A stretch of 64,000 bases of DNA from Butyrivibrio hungatei DSM 14810 (lineage in GTDB: Bacteria; Bacillota; Clostridia; Lachnospirales; Lachnospiraceae), in contig NZ_FRDH01000008.1 of assembly GCF_900143205.1 (NCBI RefSeq), positions 115,058 to 179,057 of the forward strand, in the 5' to 3' direction. Shown piece by piece: positions 35,090-44,537 of this stretch. Both the position numbers and the translations under genes were made by a program. Below the pieces are notes generated by a model. It was not told the DNA's origin. It saw only the letters and a program-made list of their open reading frames with translations, and made no database searches. The stretch's first letter is position 1. Each line of letters opens with the position of its first letter.

Positions 35090-36169
35090 TTATGAGTTAG
35101 AGATAATGCCACCGCCAAGGACAATGTCATCATCATAAAGGACTGCTGATTGGCCAGGTGTAGCTGCACGCTGTGGCTCATCAAATACAACTAACGCACC
35201 ACCATCAGAAGTTGGTGTAACAGTGCATGGCTGCTCTTTGTGACGATAACGGATCTTGGCAAGACATCTAAATTCTGAAGTTGGTTTATCTCCTGTTATC
35301 CAGTGGAAGTCTCTAATAGTGAGTTCACGTTTAAAGAGATCTTCATTATCACCTAATATTACCTGATTGTTTGTAACATCTAATTTAGTGACATAGAGTC
35401 GCTTCTCTGCCGGAATACCGAGACCGCGGCGCTGACCGATGGTGTAGCCGATGATGCCGTCATGGGTTCCAAGGACGTTCCCGTCACGGTCTACAAAATT
35501 ACCCTTTGGATAATCTTTTCCGCGGTAGCGTTTGATCATGCCAGCATAATCGCCGTCAGGTACAAAACAGATGTCCTGGCTTTCTTTTTTGTGGGAAGTA
35601 ACAAATCCCTGAGAATCTGCAATCTCTCTAACTTCATCCTTGGTATATTCGCCAAGAGGGAAAGCTGTGTGTGCAAGCTGCTCCTCCGTAAGATCATATA
35701 GAACGTAGCTCTGATCCTTGGCAAGGTTCTTAGCTTTCAGAAGATAAAAGTGTCCGCCCCGTTCTTCTATCCTTGCATAGTGACCTGTCACGATCACGTC
35801 GTAGCCCATTTCCCTTCCCTTTTGATAAAGAGTATCAAACTTAAGATATTTGTTACATCTGATACATGGATTTGGCGTCTCCCCCATCTCATAGCTACAA
35901 ACAAAGGGTTCAATGACCTTATCTCTAAACTCTGCCTCATAGTGATAGATATTGTAATCTATACCGATCTTGTCGCAGACAGATCTGGCATCCTGTGTAT
36001 CATTAAGACTGCAGCAGGTTCCAAAAAGATCCTCGCCTATCATATCATTTTCATATAGACGCATGGTACATCCCATGCAATCATACCCCTTGCTTGTCAT
36101 GAGATAAGCTGCTACGCTGCTATCAACTCCGCCGCTCATGGCAATAAGCGCTTTTTTCTTTTCACTCAT
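35090..36169 (-). CDS. mnmA: tRNA-specific 2-thiouridylase MnmA
   Basis: The 359-residue protein has the PP-loop (IAMSGGVDSSVAAY, residues 8-21), the NPCIRCNKYLKFD segment with a catalytic Cys and the SQDICFVPDGDY segment, then a C-terminal barrel. It thiolates U34 of Lys, Glu and Gln tRNAs. Its ATG at 36169 is 4 nt after the cobQ stop; a TTG directly before it gives one more codon but is less likely. The length of the family is about 360. Confidence 0.95.
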   Translation of the reverse strand: MSEKKKALIAMSGGVDSSVAAYLMTSKGYDCMGCTMRLYENDMIGEDLFGTCCSLNDTQDARSVCDKIGIDYNIYHYEAEFRDKVIEPFVCSYEMGETPNPCIRCNKYLKFDTLYQKGREMGYDVIVTGHYARIEERGGHFYLLKAKNLAKDQSYVLYDLTEEQLAHTAFPLGEYTKDEVREIADSQGFVTSHKKESQDICFVPDGDYAGMIKRYRGKDYPKGNFVDRDGNVLGTHDGIIGYTIGQRRGLGIPAEKRLYVTKLDVTNNQVILGDNEDLFKRELTIRDFHWITGDKPTSEFRCLAKIRYRHKEQPCTVTPTSDGGALVVFDEPQRAATPGQSAVLYDDDIVLGGGIISNS

Positions 36170-36173
36170 CAAT

Positions 36174-37628
36174 TTAATCCTTTATCTTGACTTCCTTTAA
36201 AGAGCCGTAAATCGTATCCATATCAATATTAGCTCTTATGGTATCTGCTAGTATATCATATTGAGACTCTTTAAACTCAGAATATGACAATAAACTTATA
36301 CTCTTTTTGCCAAGAATCTTCAAGATGTCCGCCGCAATTCCGCCTTCATCAAAGATTCCGTGAACATAAGAGGCGTACACATTGGCGCCGTTACTTATGA
36401 CTACATCTTTAATACCGCTCTGTCCCATGTGTATCTCGTATCCCTTATATTTTTTGTCCTTGATACTTTCAAATAATCCCTTAGGAAAAGAGATACTGCC
36501 ATCCCTTTGAACAGTTGTCTTTACAGAGCTCATCTTTGTATCAATATCAAGAAGCCCCATTCCCCTTATTTGTGTCAAAAGACCTGATTCCACCTTGTCT
36601 TCATCTGAAATAGAATTACCAAGCATCTGAAGACCGCCGCAGATACCAAAGACAGGCTTTGTCTTAGAAAATCTTATTATCTCTCTTTCAAGACCTGATT
36701 CTCTGATATATTTAAGGTCCTCTATAGTATTCTTGCTGCCTGGCAGGATGATCATGTCAGGATCACCAAGTTCGTAGACGCTATCTACGTACCTGACAGT
36801 TACACCCTCCTGCATCTCAAAAGCTCCAAGATCAGTAAAATTCGATATTCTAGGATATCTTATAACCGCAATATCTATAACGCCATCTAAAGCTCTTTTA
36901 TTATCAAATCGCGAAGTCAGAGAATCCTCATCATCAACCTTGATATTCATGTAGGGAATAACGCCTACAGTCTCAATACCAAGCTTATCTGTAATATAAT
37001 CAATGCCGCTATCAAGTAGAGACTTGTCTCCCCTGAACTTGTTAATGATAAGCCCAGTAATCCTAGCCTTCTCTGAAGCTTCAAGCAGTTCAACAGTTCC
37101 ATAGAGCTGAGCAAAAACGCCGCCTCTATCGATATCGCCAACTAAGAGGACCGAGCTATCAACTAGCTCTGCCATTCCCATATTTACAATATCATTTTCT
37201 CTAAGGTTGATCTCAGCCGGACTCCCAGCGCCTTCTATAACAATGATATCAGCATCCTCTGAAAGTTTACGAAAGGCATTTAATATATCAGGAATTAAAG
37301 TCTTTTTGTAAGCAAAATAGTCTCTGGCCTTCATATTGCCACGGGCTACGCCGTTTACAATAACCTGAGAGCCCACATCACTTGATGGCTTTAATAAGAT
37401 CGGATTCATATAAACAGATGGCTTAACTCCTGCGCATTCAGCCTGCATAACCTGAGCTCTTCCAATTTCAAGCCCTTCCTCAGTGATATAAGAGTTAAGT
37501 GCCATATTCTGGGACTTGAAAGGAACTGCCCTATATCCATCCTGTCTAAAAATCCTGCAAAGTCCTGCAACTAAAAGACTCTTTCCAGCACCAGACATTG
37601 TGCCCTGAACCATAATAACCTTTGCCAT
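36174..37628 (-). CDS. cobQ: Cobyric acid synthase
   Basis: The 484-residue protein has the N-terminal dethiobiotin-synthetase-like ATPase ([18 protein letters not shown]) and a C-terminal class I glutamine amidotransferase domain with the nucleophile in [11 protein letters not shown]. It amidates four carboxylates of adenosyl-cobyrinic acid diamide. GAGGTG lies 7 nt before the ATG at 37628; upstream codons to 37658 run into the mscL terminator. No other cobalamin gene is in the window and no cobalamin riboswitch is seen, so it is an orphan here. Confidence 0.92.
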   Translation of the reverse strand: MAKVIMVQGTMSGAGKSLLVAGLCRIFRQDGYRAVPFKSQNMALNSYITEEGLEIGRAQVMQAECAGVKPSVYMNPILLKPSSDVGSQVIVNGVARGNMKARDYFAYKKTLIPDILNAFRKLSEDADIIVIEGAGSPAEINLRENDIVNMGMAELVDSSVLLVGDIDRGGVFAQLYGTVELLEASEKARITGLIINKFRGDKSLLDSGIDYITDKLGIETVGVIPYMNIKVDDEDSLTSRFDNKRALDGVIDIAVIRYPRISNFTDLGAFEMQEGVTVRYVDSVYELGDPDMIILPGSKNTIEDLKYIRESGLEREIIRFSKTKPVFGICGGLQMLGNSISDEDKVESGLLTQIRGMGLLDIDTKMSSVKTTVQRDGSISFPKGLFESIKDKKYKGYEIHMGQSGIKDVVISNGANVYASYVHGIFDEGGIAADILKILGKKSISLLSYSEFKESQYDILADTIRANIDMDTIYGSLKEVKIKD

Positions 37629-37640
37629 ATTCTTCACCTC

Positions 37641-37674
37641 AAAAATGCCCTTATACAATTAAGTATAAGGGCAT
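37641..37674 (-). terminator. Terminator after mscL, just before the cobQ ribosome binding site
   Basis: A 12-bp perfect stem (ATGCCCTTATAC / GTATAAGGGCAT) with a 6-nt loop is followed on the minus strand by TTTTTGAGGTG; the last bases are the cobQ ribosome binding site. Read-through would be needed for cobQ-mnmA unless they have their own promoter, which I do not see. Confidence 0.8.
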
Positions 37675-37699
37675 ACGCATACATATTGCTACTACTAAC

Positions 37700-38185
37700 T
37701 TAGTCAAGCTCAGATGTGCAGTGAGGGCATCTTGTTGCTTCAATATTGATCTCGCTCTTACAACGTGGGCAGATCTTGGTTGTTGCAGGTGCCTCTGCCT
37801 TTTCCTTAGCAAGCTTATTGCTGAGCTTGTTCATGAACTTAACGATAAAGAAGATCACAAGAGCCATCAGGATAAAGTTGATGACAACTGTAATAAAAGT
37901 TCCATAGTTAATTGTTGCAGCTCCTGCTTCCTTGGCAGCTTCAAGTGTTGCATACTCTGAACCATCAAGACTTACAAACATGTTGTTAAAGTCGATTCCG
38001 CCTGTAAGAAGGCTGATAACTGGCATGATAATATCATCTACAAGTGATGAGATAATCTTCTGGAATGCACCGCCGATGATAACACCAACAGCCATATCCA
38101 GCACGTTACCACGCATTATAAACTCACGAAATTCCCCAGCAAGGCCTTTTCCCTTGCCTGCTACTTCTTTAACCTTTTCTGTCAT
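37700..38185 (-). CDS. mscL: Large-conductance mechanosensitive channel with C-terminal zinc ribbon
   Basis: The 161-residue protein has the MscL core: EFREFIMRGNVLDMAVGVII with TM1 (about 27-50), the periplasmic loop and TM2 (about 96-118). The usual C-terminal helix is replaced or extended by a zinc ribbon (about 138-158) with CPRC and CPHC pairs. MscL opens under membrane tension to release solutes in osmotic downshock. The zinc ribbon is cytoplasmic by topology and unusual for the well-studied MscL proteins. An extended -10 promoter lies upstream. Confidence 0.93.
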   Translation of the reverse strand: MTEKVKEVAGKGKGLAGEFREFIMRGNVLDMAVGVIIGGAFQKIISSLVDDIIMPVISLLTGGIDFNNMFVSLDGSEYATLEAAKEAGAATINYGTFITVVINFILMALVIFFIVKFMNKLSNKLAKEKAEAPATTKICPRCKSEINIEATRCPHCTSELD

Positions 38186-38229
38186 ACCTGCTCTCCCTAT
38201 ACTGAAATAAAATTTTACGTTCTTTAGAA

Positions 38230-38238
38230 ATTATAGCA
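38230..38238 (-). promoter_or_regulatory. Extended -10 promoter of mscL
   Basis: On the minus strand TGCTATAAT is a perfect extended -10 element, 45 nt before the mscL ATG. No good -35 box is present at the usual distance, as is common for extended -10 promoters. Confidence 0.5.
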
Positions 38239-38271
38239 CAATAACCTCAAAATAGGGGCAAATTCCTATTT

Positions 38272-38300
38272 AAAAAACAGGCGGTGCACTGCACCGCCTG
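38272..38300 (-). terminator. Terminator of the eight-gene transporter operon
   Basis: CAGGCGGTGCA and TGCACCGCCTG form a near-uninterrupted stem (38278-38300), followed on the minus strand by TTTTTT. It lies just after the stop of the propeller-solute-binding lipoprotein gene. Confidence 0.92.
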
Positions 38301-38304
38301 AAGA

Positions 38305-40797
38305 TCAACTGTTTTCGTTAACGTAGATTGAAAGTCTGCTCTGAATGATATCGCATACCTCTTTTGCGCTCTTCTGACCACTAAAGTATGCTGAACCTTC
38401 CTCAGAGATAATGTTGTTGATGTTATCATTGTAATACATTATGAAATGAGAATTCTTAACGAGGTTATCAATCTGATCAACATCTTCCTGAGAAAGATTT
38501 GGAACTTTCACCTCCTGGTCACCAACGTAAAAATACTCTTCGACTTCCTGTTTATTTCCGTCTTCATCTTCATAGTATTCAGGCTCCATAGAAGCTTTTT
38601 TCATCTTCTCATAACTTGAGGCCCTGATTGGGAAGTCATAGTCAAGTGAATCCTGGAATTCCTCTGAAAGGAAATACTTAACAAATTCCCAGGCACCATC
38701 AGCATTCTTTGTCTGAGAACTAATGCAAAGAGTTACGCCAGGATAGATAACTGAAGTATTATTAGATCCTGGGAAGCCAACAAACGCTACATCCTCACCA
38801 AAACGGCCATACTTTTCTCTTTTAAATGAATTGAAGCCATAAATGCCTGTAACATCAAATAATGCCTTATCTGTTCTGAAAGCTGCATCGTAATCATCAT
38901 AGAACATTGTGTTCTCGTCATATTCTTGTGGGAAATCATTTATAAATTCCATGAACTCTACAAAACCATCGCTGTTAAAGTTGCATATCTTGTTGCCCCA
39001 GTCAATATAATCCTTACCAGAGAACGCAAGACCAAAAGCCAATATGTCATTTCTAAGGATCATTCCAAAGGCTTTTGAAGGAGTAACATTCTTGGCCTGA
39101 AGGAGATTTCTGTAGTCTTCCATTGAAAGAGTTGTCTGTCCCTTTAATAATGATGCCTTGCAGATAACAGTTGCAACTTCAAAGTAAGGAACAACCTGAT
39201 ACATCTTGTCGCCTGTCTTAAATGCATCTACGATATTATCAAGATATTCAGCCTGTCCGACATCTGGATCATTGTTAAAATATGATGATACATCAAGGAA
39301 CAATCCCTTGTTGATATAACTCTCAATTGGACTTTCAAGGTCAAAAGCCATGATATCAGGAACATTACCTGAAGCAACATCAAGATTAAATTTCTTAACG
39401 CCTGCATCATAGTCTTCTTCTGTGTTATATGTTGAGTAATCAACTAACTTGATCCTGTACACTTCATTATTCTGGTTAAACTTGGCAGCTGCCTGTCTAA
39501 CATGATAGTCGATATATGCACTACCTAAAGTAATGATAGTTTTGTCTTTTACCTGATCAGCTGGAACCTTGGTGAGTCTTGATAATGTGAGGTTATTATC
39601 AAAATCAGGAACAAATGCAATGAGTTCTGTATCACTGACTGCAACTACATCACTAAGGTTATATGTCAAAGAAAGGTCTGAATCTATATAGTCCATAAGC
39701 TTAACAAGCTTGTCTGACTTAAGGTCATAACCATAAATAGCATTATCATCAGCACAGTAAACATCATAACCATTTCCACTAAAGAATGAGTAATAGTTAT
39801 AGCCATTTAATGCCTGTGACTTGTTACCGATCGTTTTATTGTCAAAATCAATTGTACCAAGGAGTCTTCCTTCATCTGTATAGCCTGATACAAAGATATC
39901 ACCATTATAGCCTCTTATAAGCTCAAAATTTGATCCATTATACTGGGCTGTAACATCAATAACAGGTGTAAATCCGCTCTGTTCATCAAACTTTGAAATG
40001 TCATGATTTGAACTTACGATAAGTCCATAGTTTTCAGAATAAACAAGACCACATGGGCTATAATAATCCCCCTCTTCAAGGTCTGCACCAAGTTTAACCT
40101 TATAAACCTGATTTCCTGCATTGTCATACTTAACGAGGTTATACTCTTCGTTTACTTCCTCATCATATCCTGCACCAGCATAGCCCTCTTCTGGATCAAT
40201 ATCCTCTGAAGCTTCTTCACTACTTACATCACTTGCTTCTACTGATGCTTCTTCTGCAGCCTCTGCCTTTTTTTCATCAGAAGCCTCTTTACTTGCTTCA
40301 TCAGAAGCCTCTTTACTTGCTTCATCTGAAGCGTTGTCATCATTATTTTCAGAAGAGATCTCTTCAACAGCTTCCTCTGGAACGTCGCCCATATTGTCGT
40401 CAAACCAGTTATACTTGCCTAGGATGCCATAGATATTGCCATCCTTATCAAAATCAATATAGTTAAAGCTCTCATCCGGTTCAGCAGCGATCTTAACATC
40501 CTTAAGATCTGATCCATCTGAGTTAAATGAATAAACATTGATAAATCCATCTTCGTTATAAGAAGTCAGATAAATTCTGTCTCCAACAATCTTAAGGCCA
40601 TTAAGTCCATTGGTATCAAGTCCCTGAACTTCAAATGTTTCCTGCTTGAACACATAATCTTTAGAGCCTTTTGCAGCTTCATCCAAGATGCTGTCTCCAT
40701 CCTTTTTCTCCTTGCCACAACCAGTTGCCAGAGAAACTGCCATTGTAAGTGCAAGAGAAACACTAGTTATACGTTTTAATAATTCTCTTTTTTTCAT
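38305..40797 (-). CDS. Lipoprotein joining a propeller-like region to an ABC solute-binding protein
   Basis: The 830-residue precursor has a signal peptide and lipobox (SLATGCGK, Cys27). Residues about 45-400 look like beta-propeller blades (repeated short segments such as VGDRIYLTSYNEDGFINVYS and NGYDVYCADDNAIYGYDLKS), interrupted by an acidic Ser/Ala/Glu insert near 130-215 with repeated ASDEASKE units. Residues about 420-830 are a family-1 extracellular solute-binding protein (KTIITLGSAYIDYHVRQAAAKFNQ; FDVTGIYGFNS; PGVTLCISSQTKNADGAWEF). Ordinary members have 400-550 residues. It is the last gene of the operon, 4 nt overlap with the MacB-like gene. The ligand is not known. Confidence 0.88.
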   Translation of the reverse strand: MKKRELLKRITSVSLALTMAVSLATGCGKEKKDGDSILDEAAKGSKDYVFKQETFEVQGLDTNGLNGLKIVGDRIYLTSYNEDGFINVYSFNSDGSDLKDVKIAAEPDESFNYIDFDKDGNIYGILGKYNWFDDNMGDVPEEAVEEISSENNDDNASDEASKEASDEASKEASDEKKAEAAEEASVEASDVSSEEASEDIDPEEGYAGAGYDEEVNEEYNLVKYDNAGNQVYKVKLGADLEEGDYYSPCGLVYSENYGLIVSSNHDISKFDEQSGFTPVIDVTAQYNGSNFELIRGYNGDIFVSGYTDEGRLLGTIDFDNKTIGNKSQALNGYNYYSFFSGNGYDVYCADDNAIYGYDLKSDKLVKLMDYIDSDLSLTYNLSDVVAVSDTELIAFVPDFDNNLTLSRLTKVPADQVKDKTIITLGSAYIDYHVRQAAAKFNQNNEVYRIKLVDYSTYNTEEDYDAGVKKFNLDVASGNVPDIMAFDLESPIESYINKGLFLDVSSYFNNDPDVGQAEYLDNIVDAFKTGDKMYQVVPYFEVATVICKASLLKGQTTLSMEDYRNLLQAKNVTPSKAFGMILRNDILAFGLAFSGKDYIDWGNKICNFNSDGFVEFMEFINDFPQEYDENTMFYDDYDAAFRTDKALFDVTGIYGFNSFKREKYGRFGEDVAFVGFPGSNNTSVIYPGVTLCISSQTKNADGAWEFVKYFLSEEFQDSLDYDFPIRASSYEKMKKASMEPEYYEDEDGNKQEVEEYFYVGDQEVKVPNLSQEDVDQIDNLVKNSHFIMYYNDNINNIISEEGSAYFSGQKSAKEVCDIIQSRLSIYVNENS

Positions 40798-42074
40798 AAC
40801 TTAACTCCTCTCCTTTGCCCCTCTTTCTTCTTTTTTTGCTTTTGTTTTACTTCAAAATCATATTTCTTGTCGGAAAGCGTCTGTACAATGCCAGATACCG
40901 TCCATTTCTTGTGTCTATATTGATAAACTACATATGCAGAGAACATGCATATAACAATGAGCTTGCATATCCATCTGATAGTAAATAAAACAACCAAAAT
41001 ATCTTCATATCCTCTGGCAAGGTTCTCCCAATATGGATAAAAGATTGCCTTATTCCACATGCTCCTTGTACCAAAGGAAGTCAGTATGTCGTACATGGAT
41101 AAAGCTGAAAATCTATCCGAATTATCAACAACTGAAATGTACCTGTCATCAAGAGAAGTGCTCTCTTTGACGATTGTCTTTACAATTCCATCAACTGGAC
41201 TTGGCATGACAACTTCATAGCAGTTGATACCGCCACGTAGAGATGTTTTGCCATCTTCTGAAATCTCTTCCTTTTCGGTCCTGCCACTTAGGATAGTTCC
41301 GTACTTACAGAGGCTGTCGTAGGATATATAGGCTAGTCCACCTTGCTGACCAGCTGTTGTCCTCATCTTACCTTCCTGTCTTTTTACAACACCGGAAACA
41401 TAATGAGGTATATCACCGATGGTAACCATCTGCCCCACTACTTCGCTTGAACCAAAAAGTTGCCAGGAAAGATCCTCATCAATAACGATCTGATCCTTCA
41501 TAAGAGCGTCCTTGTTGTAGTAACTTCCGCTTACAAGCTCAAGTGGGTGAAAGAGAAAAAAATCGCCATATGTTCCTATTGCTGTAACATTATCAGCAGT
41601 CTTCCCTTCAAAGGATATGGACACAAGTCCCTGAGCACTATAACAGCTTGAATATAGCTTGGTGTCATCTACAGGCGCCTCAGTATCTTCAGATGCGCCA
41701 TTATCACCGATCTTTTGAGTCTCGACAATCTTAGGATCCTTTTGATCACTCTGATCATCGTCATCAGTTTCTTCTACGATTCCCGAATCAGTCATCTTGG
41801 ATTCCATGATATATTCCATCTTTTTGATGAAATCTGAATCGATCATCTGATCCTCGGTAAAAAAGACACTGACCTGAGCCATCATTTTGCCATCAGCTGA
41901 CCATCTGTCTGCTGCACTCTGTTCAGGAAGCTTGTTTATAAGAGCTCTACTGATAAAGCCAAGGACAAGATCTAATATGATCAGCGTAATGACAATAATA
42001 AAAGCCTTACTCTTTATGATCTTTAGTATTTTGTTTTTTATCTTTTCTTTATCAAGATTCTTAAAAAACTTCAT
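40794..42074 (-). CDS. MacB-like periplasmic-core protein with two membrane segments
   Basis: The 426-residue protein has a membrane segment near residues 23-46, an extracytoplasmic region (about 47-350) that resembles the MacB periplasmic core (EDLSWQLFGSSEVVGQMVTIGDIPHYVSGVV is typical of its small beta domain) and one or two membrane segments near 350-390, then a basic tail (VKQKQKKKKEGQRRG). A full MacB/FtsX permease has four segments, so this is a reduced form. No partner ATPase is directly adjacent. It overlaps the next gene by 4 nt and the HlyD-like gene by 1 nt. Confidence 0.75.
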   Translation of the reverse strand: MKFFKNLDKEKIKNKILKIIKSKAFIIVITLIILDLVLGFISRALINKLPEQSAADRWSADGKMMAQVSVFFTEDQMIDSDFIKKMEYIMESKMTDSGIVEETDDDDQSDQKDPKIVETQKIGDNGASEDTEAPVDDTKLYSSCYSAQGLVSISFEGKTADNVTAIGTYGDFFLFHPLELVSGSYYNKDALMKDQIVIDEDLSWQLFGSSEVVGQMVTIGDIPHYVSGVVKRQEGKMRTTAGQQGGLAYISYDSLCKYGTILSGRTEKEEISEDGKTSLRGGINCYEVVMPSPVDGIVKTIVKESTSLDDRYISVVDNSDRFSALSMYDILTSFGTRSMWNKAIFYPYWENLARGYEDILVVLFTIRWICKLIVICMFSAYVVYQYRHKKWTVSGIVQTLSDKKYDFEVKQKQKKKKEGQRRGVKL

Positions 42075-43591
42075 TACTCGTTTGCCAGCCTTACTTGTTC
42101 TCCTGCCTTAACAGGTTTATTTGATGTAGTGATAACGTACTCATAATCATCTATTGCAGCTGTGATAGCTGAATTCTTGTCATCTGATGCAACTACTGTT
42201 ACATCTGCTCTTGTAGCTGTATATCTGTTGCCAAGAGGACTTGATTTACTCTTGACTATGAGAACAAATTTACCATTTGAATCAGATTTGATAGCACTGT
42301 TAGGAACTATCATGTCGTAGTTCTGAGTTCTCTCACCAATTGCAAGAGAAAGAGTCTGACCTGGAGTAACCTCTGTACTCTCGATCTTAAATGTTAGAAG
42401 CTTTTTGCCTGCAGGATCAGTCTTGTCATTTTTGATCTGAGTAAGTGTAGCTTTAAAATCTGAGCTAAACTGCCATGCATTCTGTGGCTGCGCAGCATCT
42501 CCAACCTTAAGCTTAGCTGCCTGGGCATTTGTTACAGAAAAGCTTGTTGTCATATCTTTTCCATCAACCTGAATAACTGCAATTGTCTCATCAGCTGATG
42601 TTGACTCGCCGGCAACCTTTGATACTGAGCTGACAGTTCCTGCAACTGGAGACTTTACAGAGGAGCCAACTGACTCTGCTTCAAGCTTTGCGATCTTTTC
42701 CTTCTGCTCTGCGATGGAATCTCTCTTAGCGCAAAGAGATATCTCCACATTGATGCTCTTAAGCTGATCTGTCTTAACCCTCTCAGCCTCTTTTAAAGCT
42801 GCTGCTGTCTTAGCTTTCTTTTCAGATGCTGTTGCAAGCTTCTGATCATAGCTAAAGCCTGACTGTGAGCTGTATGTAGAAAGCTGTGACTTATCTCTTG
42901 TAAGCTCAGCAACGAAGTTATTAAGCTCTACAACTCTGTCTTCATCGCCATCATTCTTGGCTTTCTCGATATCTACCTGAGCCTGTGCCAGAAGATACTC
43001 AGGAGTTGCTGTGTTGTAGTTCATGCCAGCCTGCTCGTAAGCACGGAGCTGTGTGAGGTAATCAATCTCTGCCTGAGCTGCGTTATCTTCTGCAAGGGCT
43101 GCATTATAAGTATCAAGAACACCCCCAACCTGTGCCTGATATGTATCGTAAGAAGCTGTCTTACCATTTCTTACGTTTGTTATAACGTTACTTGGAACAT
43201 CTCCTGAAAAGAGCATCTGCTCATATTCAAGCTCCATGGTATCCAAAGACTCTTTTGCCTTTGTAAGCTCCTCAGATTCCTTGTCCTCAAGATAATAGAT
43301 GACATCTCCGATTTCAACATGTGCACCCTCTTTGACAGCAACACCTGAGATCTTTCTGGTCTCTTTTACCGTGATATTGTATGGATCCTCAGCCGTTACA
43401 GTTCCTGAACCTCTGATCTGTGGACTGATCGTTCCATCAGTTATCTGAACTGTTGCTACCTGAGGAAGCGAATAATTCATGATGGTGTTTGAAAAGAATG
43501 TAAGGATAAGCATAACTGTAAGGAATGCTATCGCAACATTCTTCACCATATCTTTCCTGTTTACAGGCTTTTTTTCTAAATCCTTTGACAT
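42074..43591 (-). CDS. HlyD-family membrane-fusion protein (efflux adaptor)
   Basis: The 505-residue protein has one N-terminal membrane anchor (about 18-38), a lipoyl-like barrel split around a long coiled coil (GVAVKEGAHVEIGDVIYYLE before, SVKSPVAGTVSSVSKVAGES after; hairpin about 105-310) and a C-terminal beta-barrel domain. In Gram-positive bacteria such YknX/AcrA-like proteins pair with MacB-type permeases and an ATPase. The following gene is MacB-like, so they may form one complex. The gene starts 28 nt after the permease gene, the largest gap in the operon. Confidence 0.88.
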   Translation of the reverse strand: MSKDLEKKPVNRKDMVKNVAIAFLTVMLILTFFSNTIMNYSLPQVATVQITDGTISPQIRGSGTVTAEDPYNITVKETRKISGVAVKEGAHVEIGDVIYYLEDKESEELTKAKESLDTMELEYEQMLFSGDVPSNVITNVRNGKTASYDTYQAQVGGVLDTYNAALAEDNAAQAEIDYLTQLRAYEQAGMNYNTATPEYLLAQAQVDIEKAKNDGDEDRVVELNNFVAELTRDKSQLSTYSSQSGFSYDQKLATASEKKAKTAAALKEAERVKTDQLKSINVEISLCAKRDSIAEQKEKIAKLEAESVGSSVKSPVAGTVSSVSKVAGESTSADETIAVIQVDGKDMTTSFSVTNAQAAKLKVGDAAQPQNAWQFSSDFKATLTQIKNDKTDPAGKKLLTFKIESTEVTPGQTLSLAIGERTQNYDMIVPNSAIKSDSNGKFVLIVKSKSSPLGNRYTATRADVTVVASDDKNSAITAAIDDYEYVITTSNKPVKAGEQVRLANE

Positions 43592-43619
43592 AACATTTAC
43601 TCCCTTTATAAACTTTTTG

Positions 43620-44534
43620 TCATCCTTTAATTCCGCCCTGATACGAGATTCCCTCTACCAGATAGTCCTCACCATAAAGAAAAATGAGAAGTGGTGGGAC
43701 CAGATATATTACTGCAACCGCAAAGGCAAGTGATATCTCTCCTGCATTGATCTTGGACAGGAACACTGACAGCGGATGCAGATCAGTATTTGTCAAAAGA
43801 ATCAGTGGCTGCTCAACCATGTTCCAAAAATCAAAAAATACTAAGATGGCAATTGATGCTATACCACCCTTACAAAGTGGCATATTGATCCTTGAAAAGA
43901 TGTACCACTCTCCTGCTCCATCTATAGAAGCCGCCTCTATAACTTCTTGAGGTATTCTTCTCATGAACTTGGTCAAAAGATACACTGCAAAAGGTGAGAA
44001 GAATCCCGGTAGCCATATGGCCCACCTGGTATCTATGATGCCCATAGCCTTAGATACCAGGAAGTTAGGAACAAGTGTTACCTGATAAGGCATCAGCATC
44101 ATTATGATGTAGGAAAAGAATATTACTCTTTTAACCTTGCCGTCGTATCTTGAAAAGCCATAAGCTGCAAGGGTTGCAATCCCAAGCTGCACTACCACGA
44201 TAGGAACTGTATAGATAATAGAGTTCCAAAACTTTATAAGGTACTGCGGGCTCTTGAACAAAACTGTGTAATACTGGGAAAAGGTCACCATATCAGGTAT
44301 GAACTTAAGGTTCACAGTCTTGGATATGAAGATCTTGCCGCCCTTTTCCGTTGTTGCAAATATTGAGCCGTAGTTGGCACTTATTTCTGATGAACTCATA
44401 AATGAATTCGTAATGGTAAGTATGATCGGAAGAAGGAAAATAAAAGCAAAAATAAATGCTGCTATAGTAACAAGCACTGTCTTGTAGTTATCTATCCTCT
44501 TCCTTCGTCTGTACATTTTTTGTAAAAGATTCAT
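43620..44534 (-). CDS. Carbohydrate ABC transporter permease, MalG type
   Basis: The 304-residue protein has six membrane segments and the EAA loop of importer permeases (EVIEAASIDGAGEWYIFSRI, residues about 195-214), which contacts the ATPase. It is the usual partner of the MalF-type permease encoded 3 nt upstream. The solute-binding lipoprotein at the operon end is the likely donor. No MsmK/MalK-type ATPase is found in the window. Confidence 0.92.
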   Translation of the reverse strand: MNLLQKMYRRRKRIDNYKTVLVTIAAFIFAFIFLLPIILTITNSFMSSSEISANYGSIFATTEKGGKIFISKTVNLKFIPDMVTFSQYYTVLFKSPQYLIKFWNSIIYTVPIVVVQLGIATLAAYGFSRYDGKVKRVIFFSYIIMMLMPYQVTLVPNFLVSKAMGIIDTRWAIWLPGFFSPFAVYLLTKFMRRIPQEVIEAASIDGAGEWYIFSRINMPLCKGGIASIAILVFFDFWNMVEQPLILLTNTDLHPLSVFLSKINAGEISLAFAVAVIYLVPPLLIFLYGEDYLVEGISYQGGIKG

Positions 44535-44537
44535 AGT

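Noticed and set aside
37629..37699. Possible cobalamin riboswitch before cobQ
   Set aside because: The spacer is 70 nt and filled by a simple 12-bp terminator hairpin; no B12-box-like sequence is seen.
40233..40466. Plus-strand open frame opposite the large lipoprotein gene
   Set aside because: It is a shadow of the Ser/Ala/Glu-rich insert, giving Leu/Gln repeats; no start signals.
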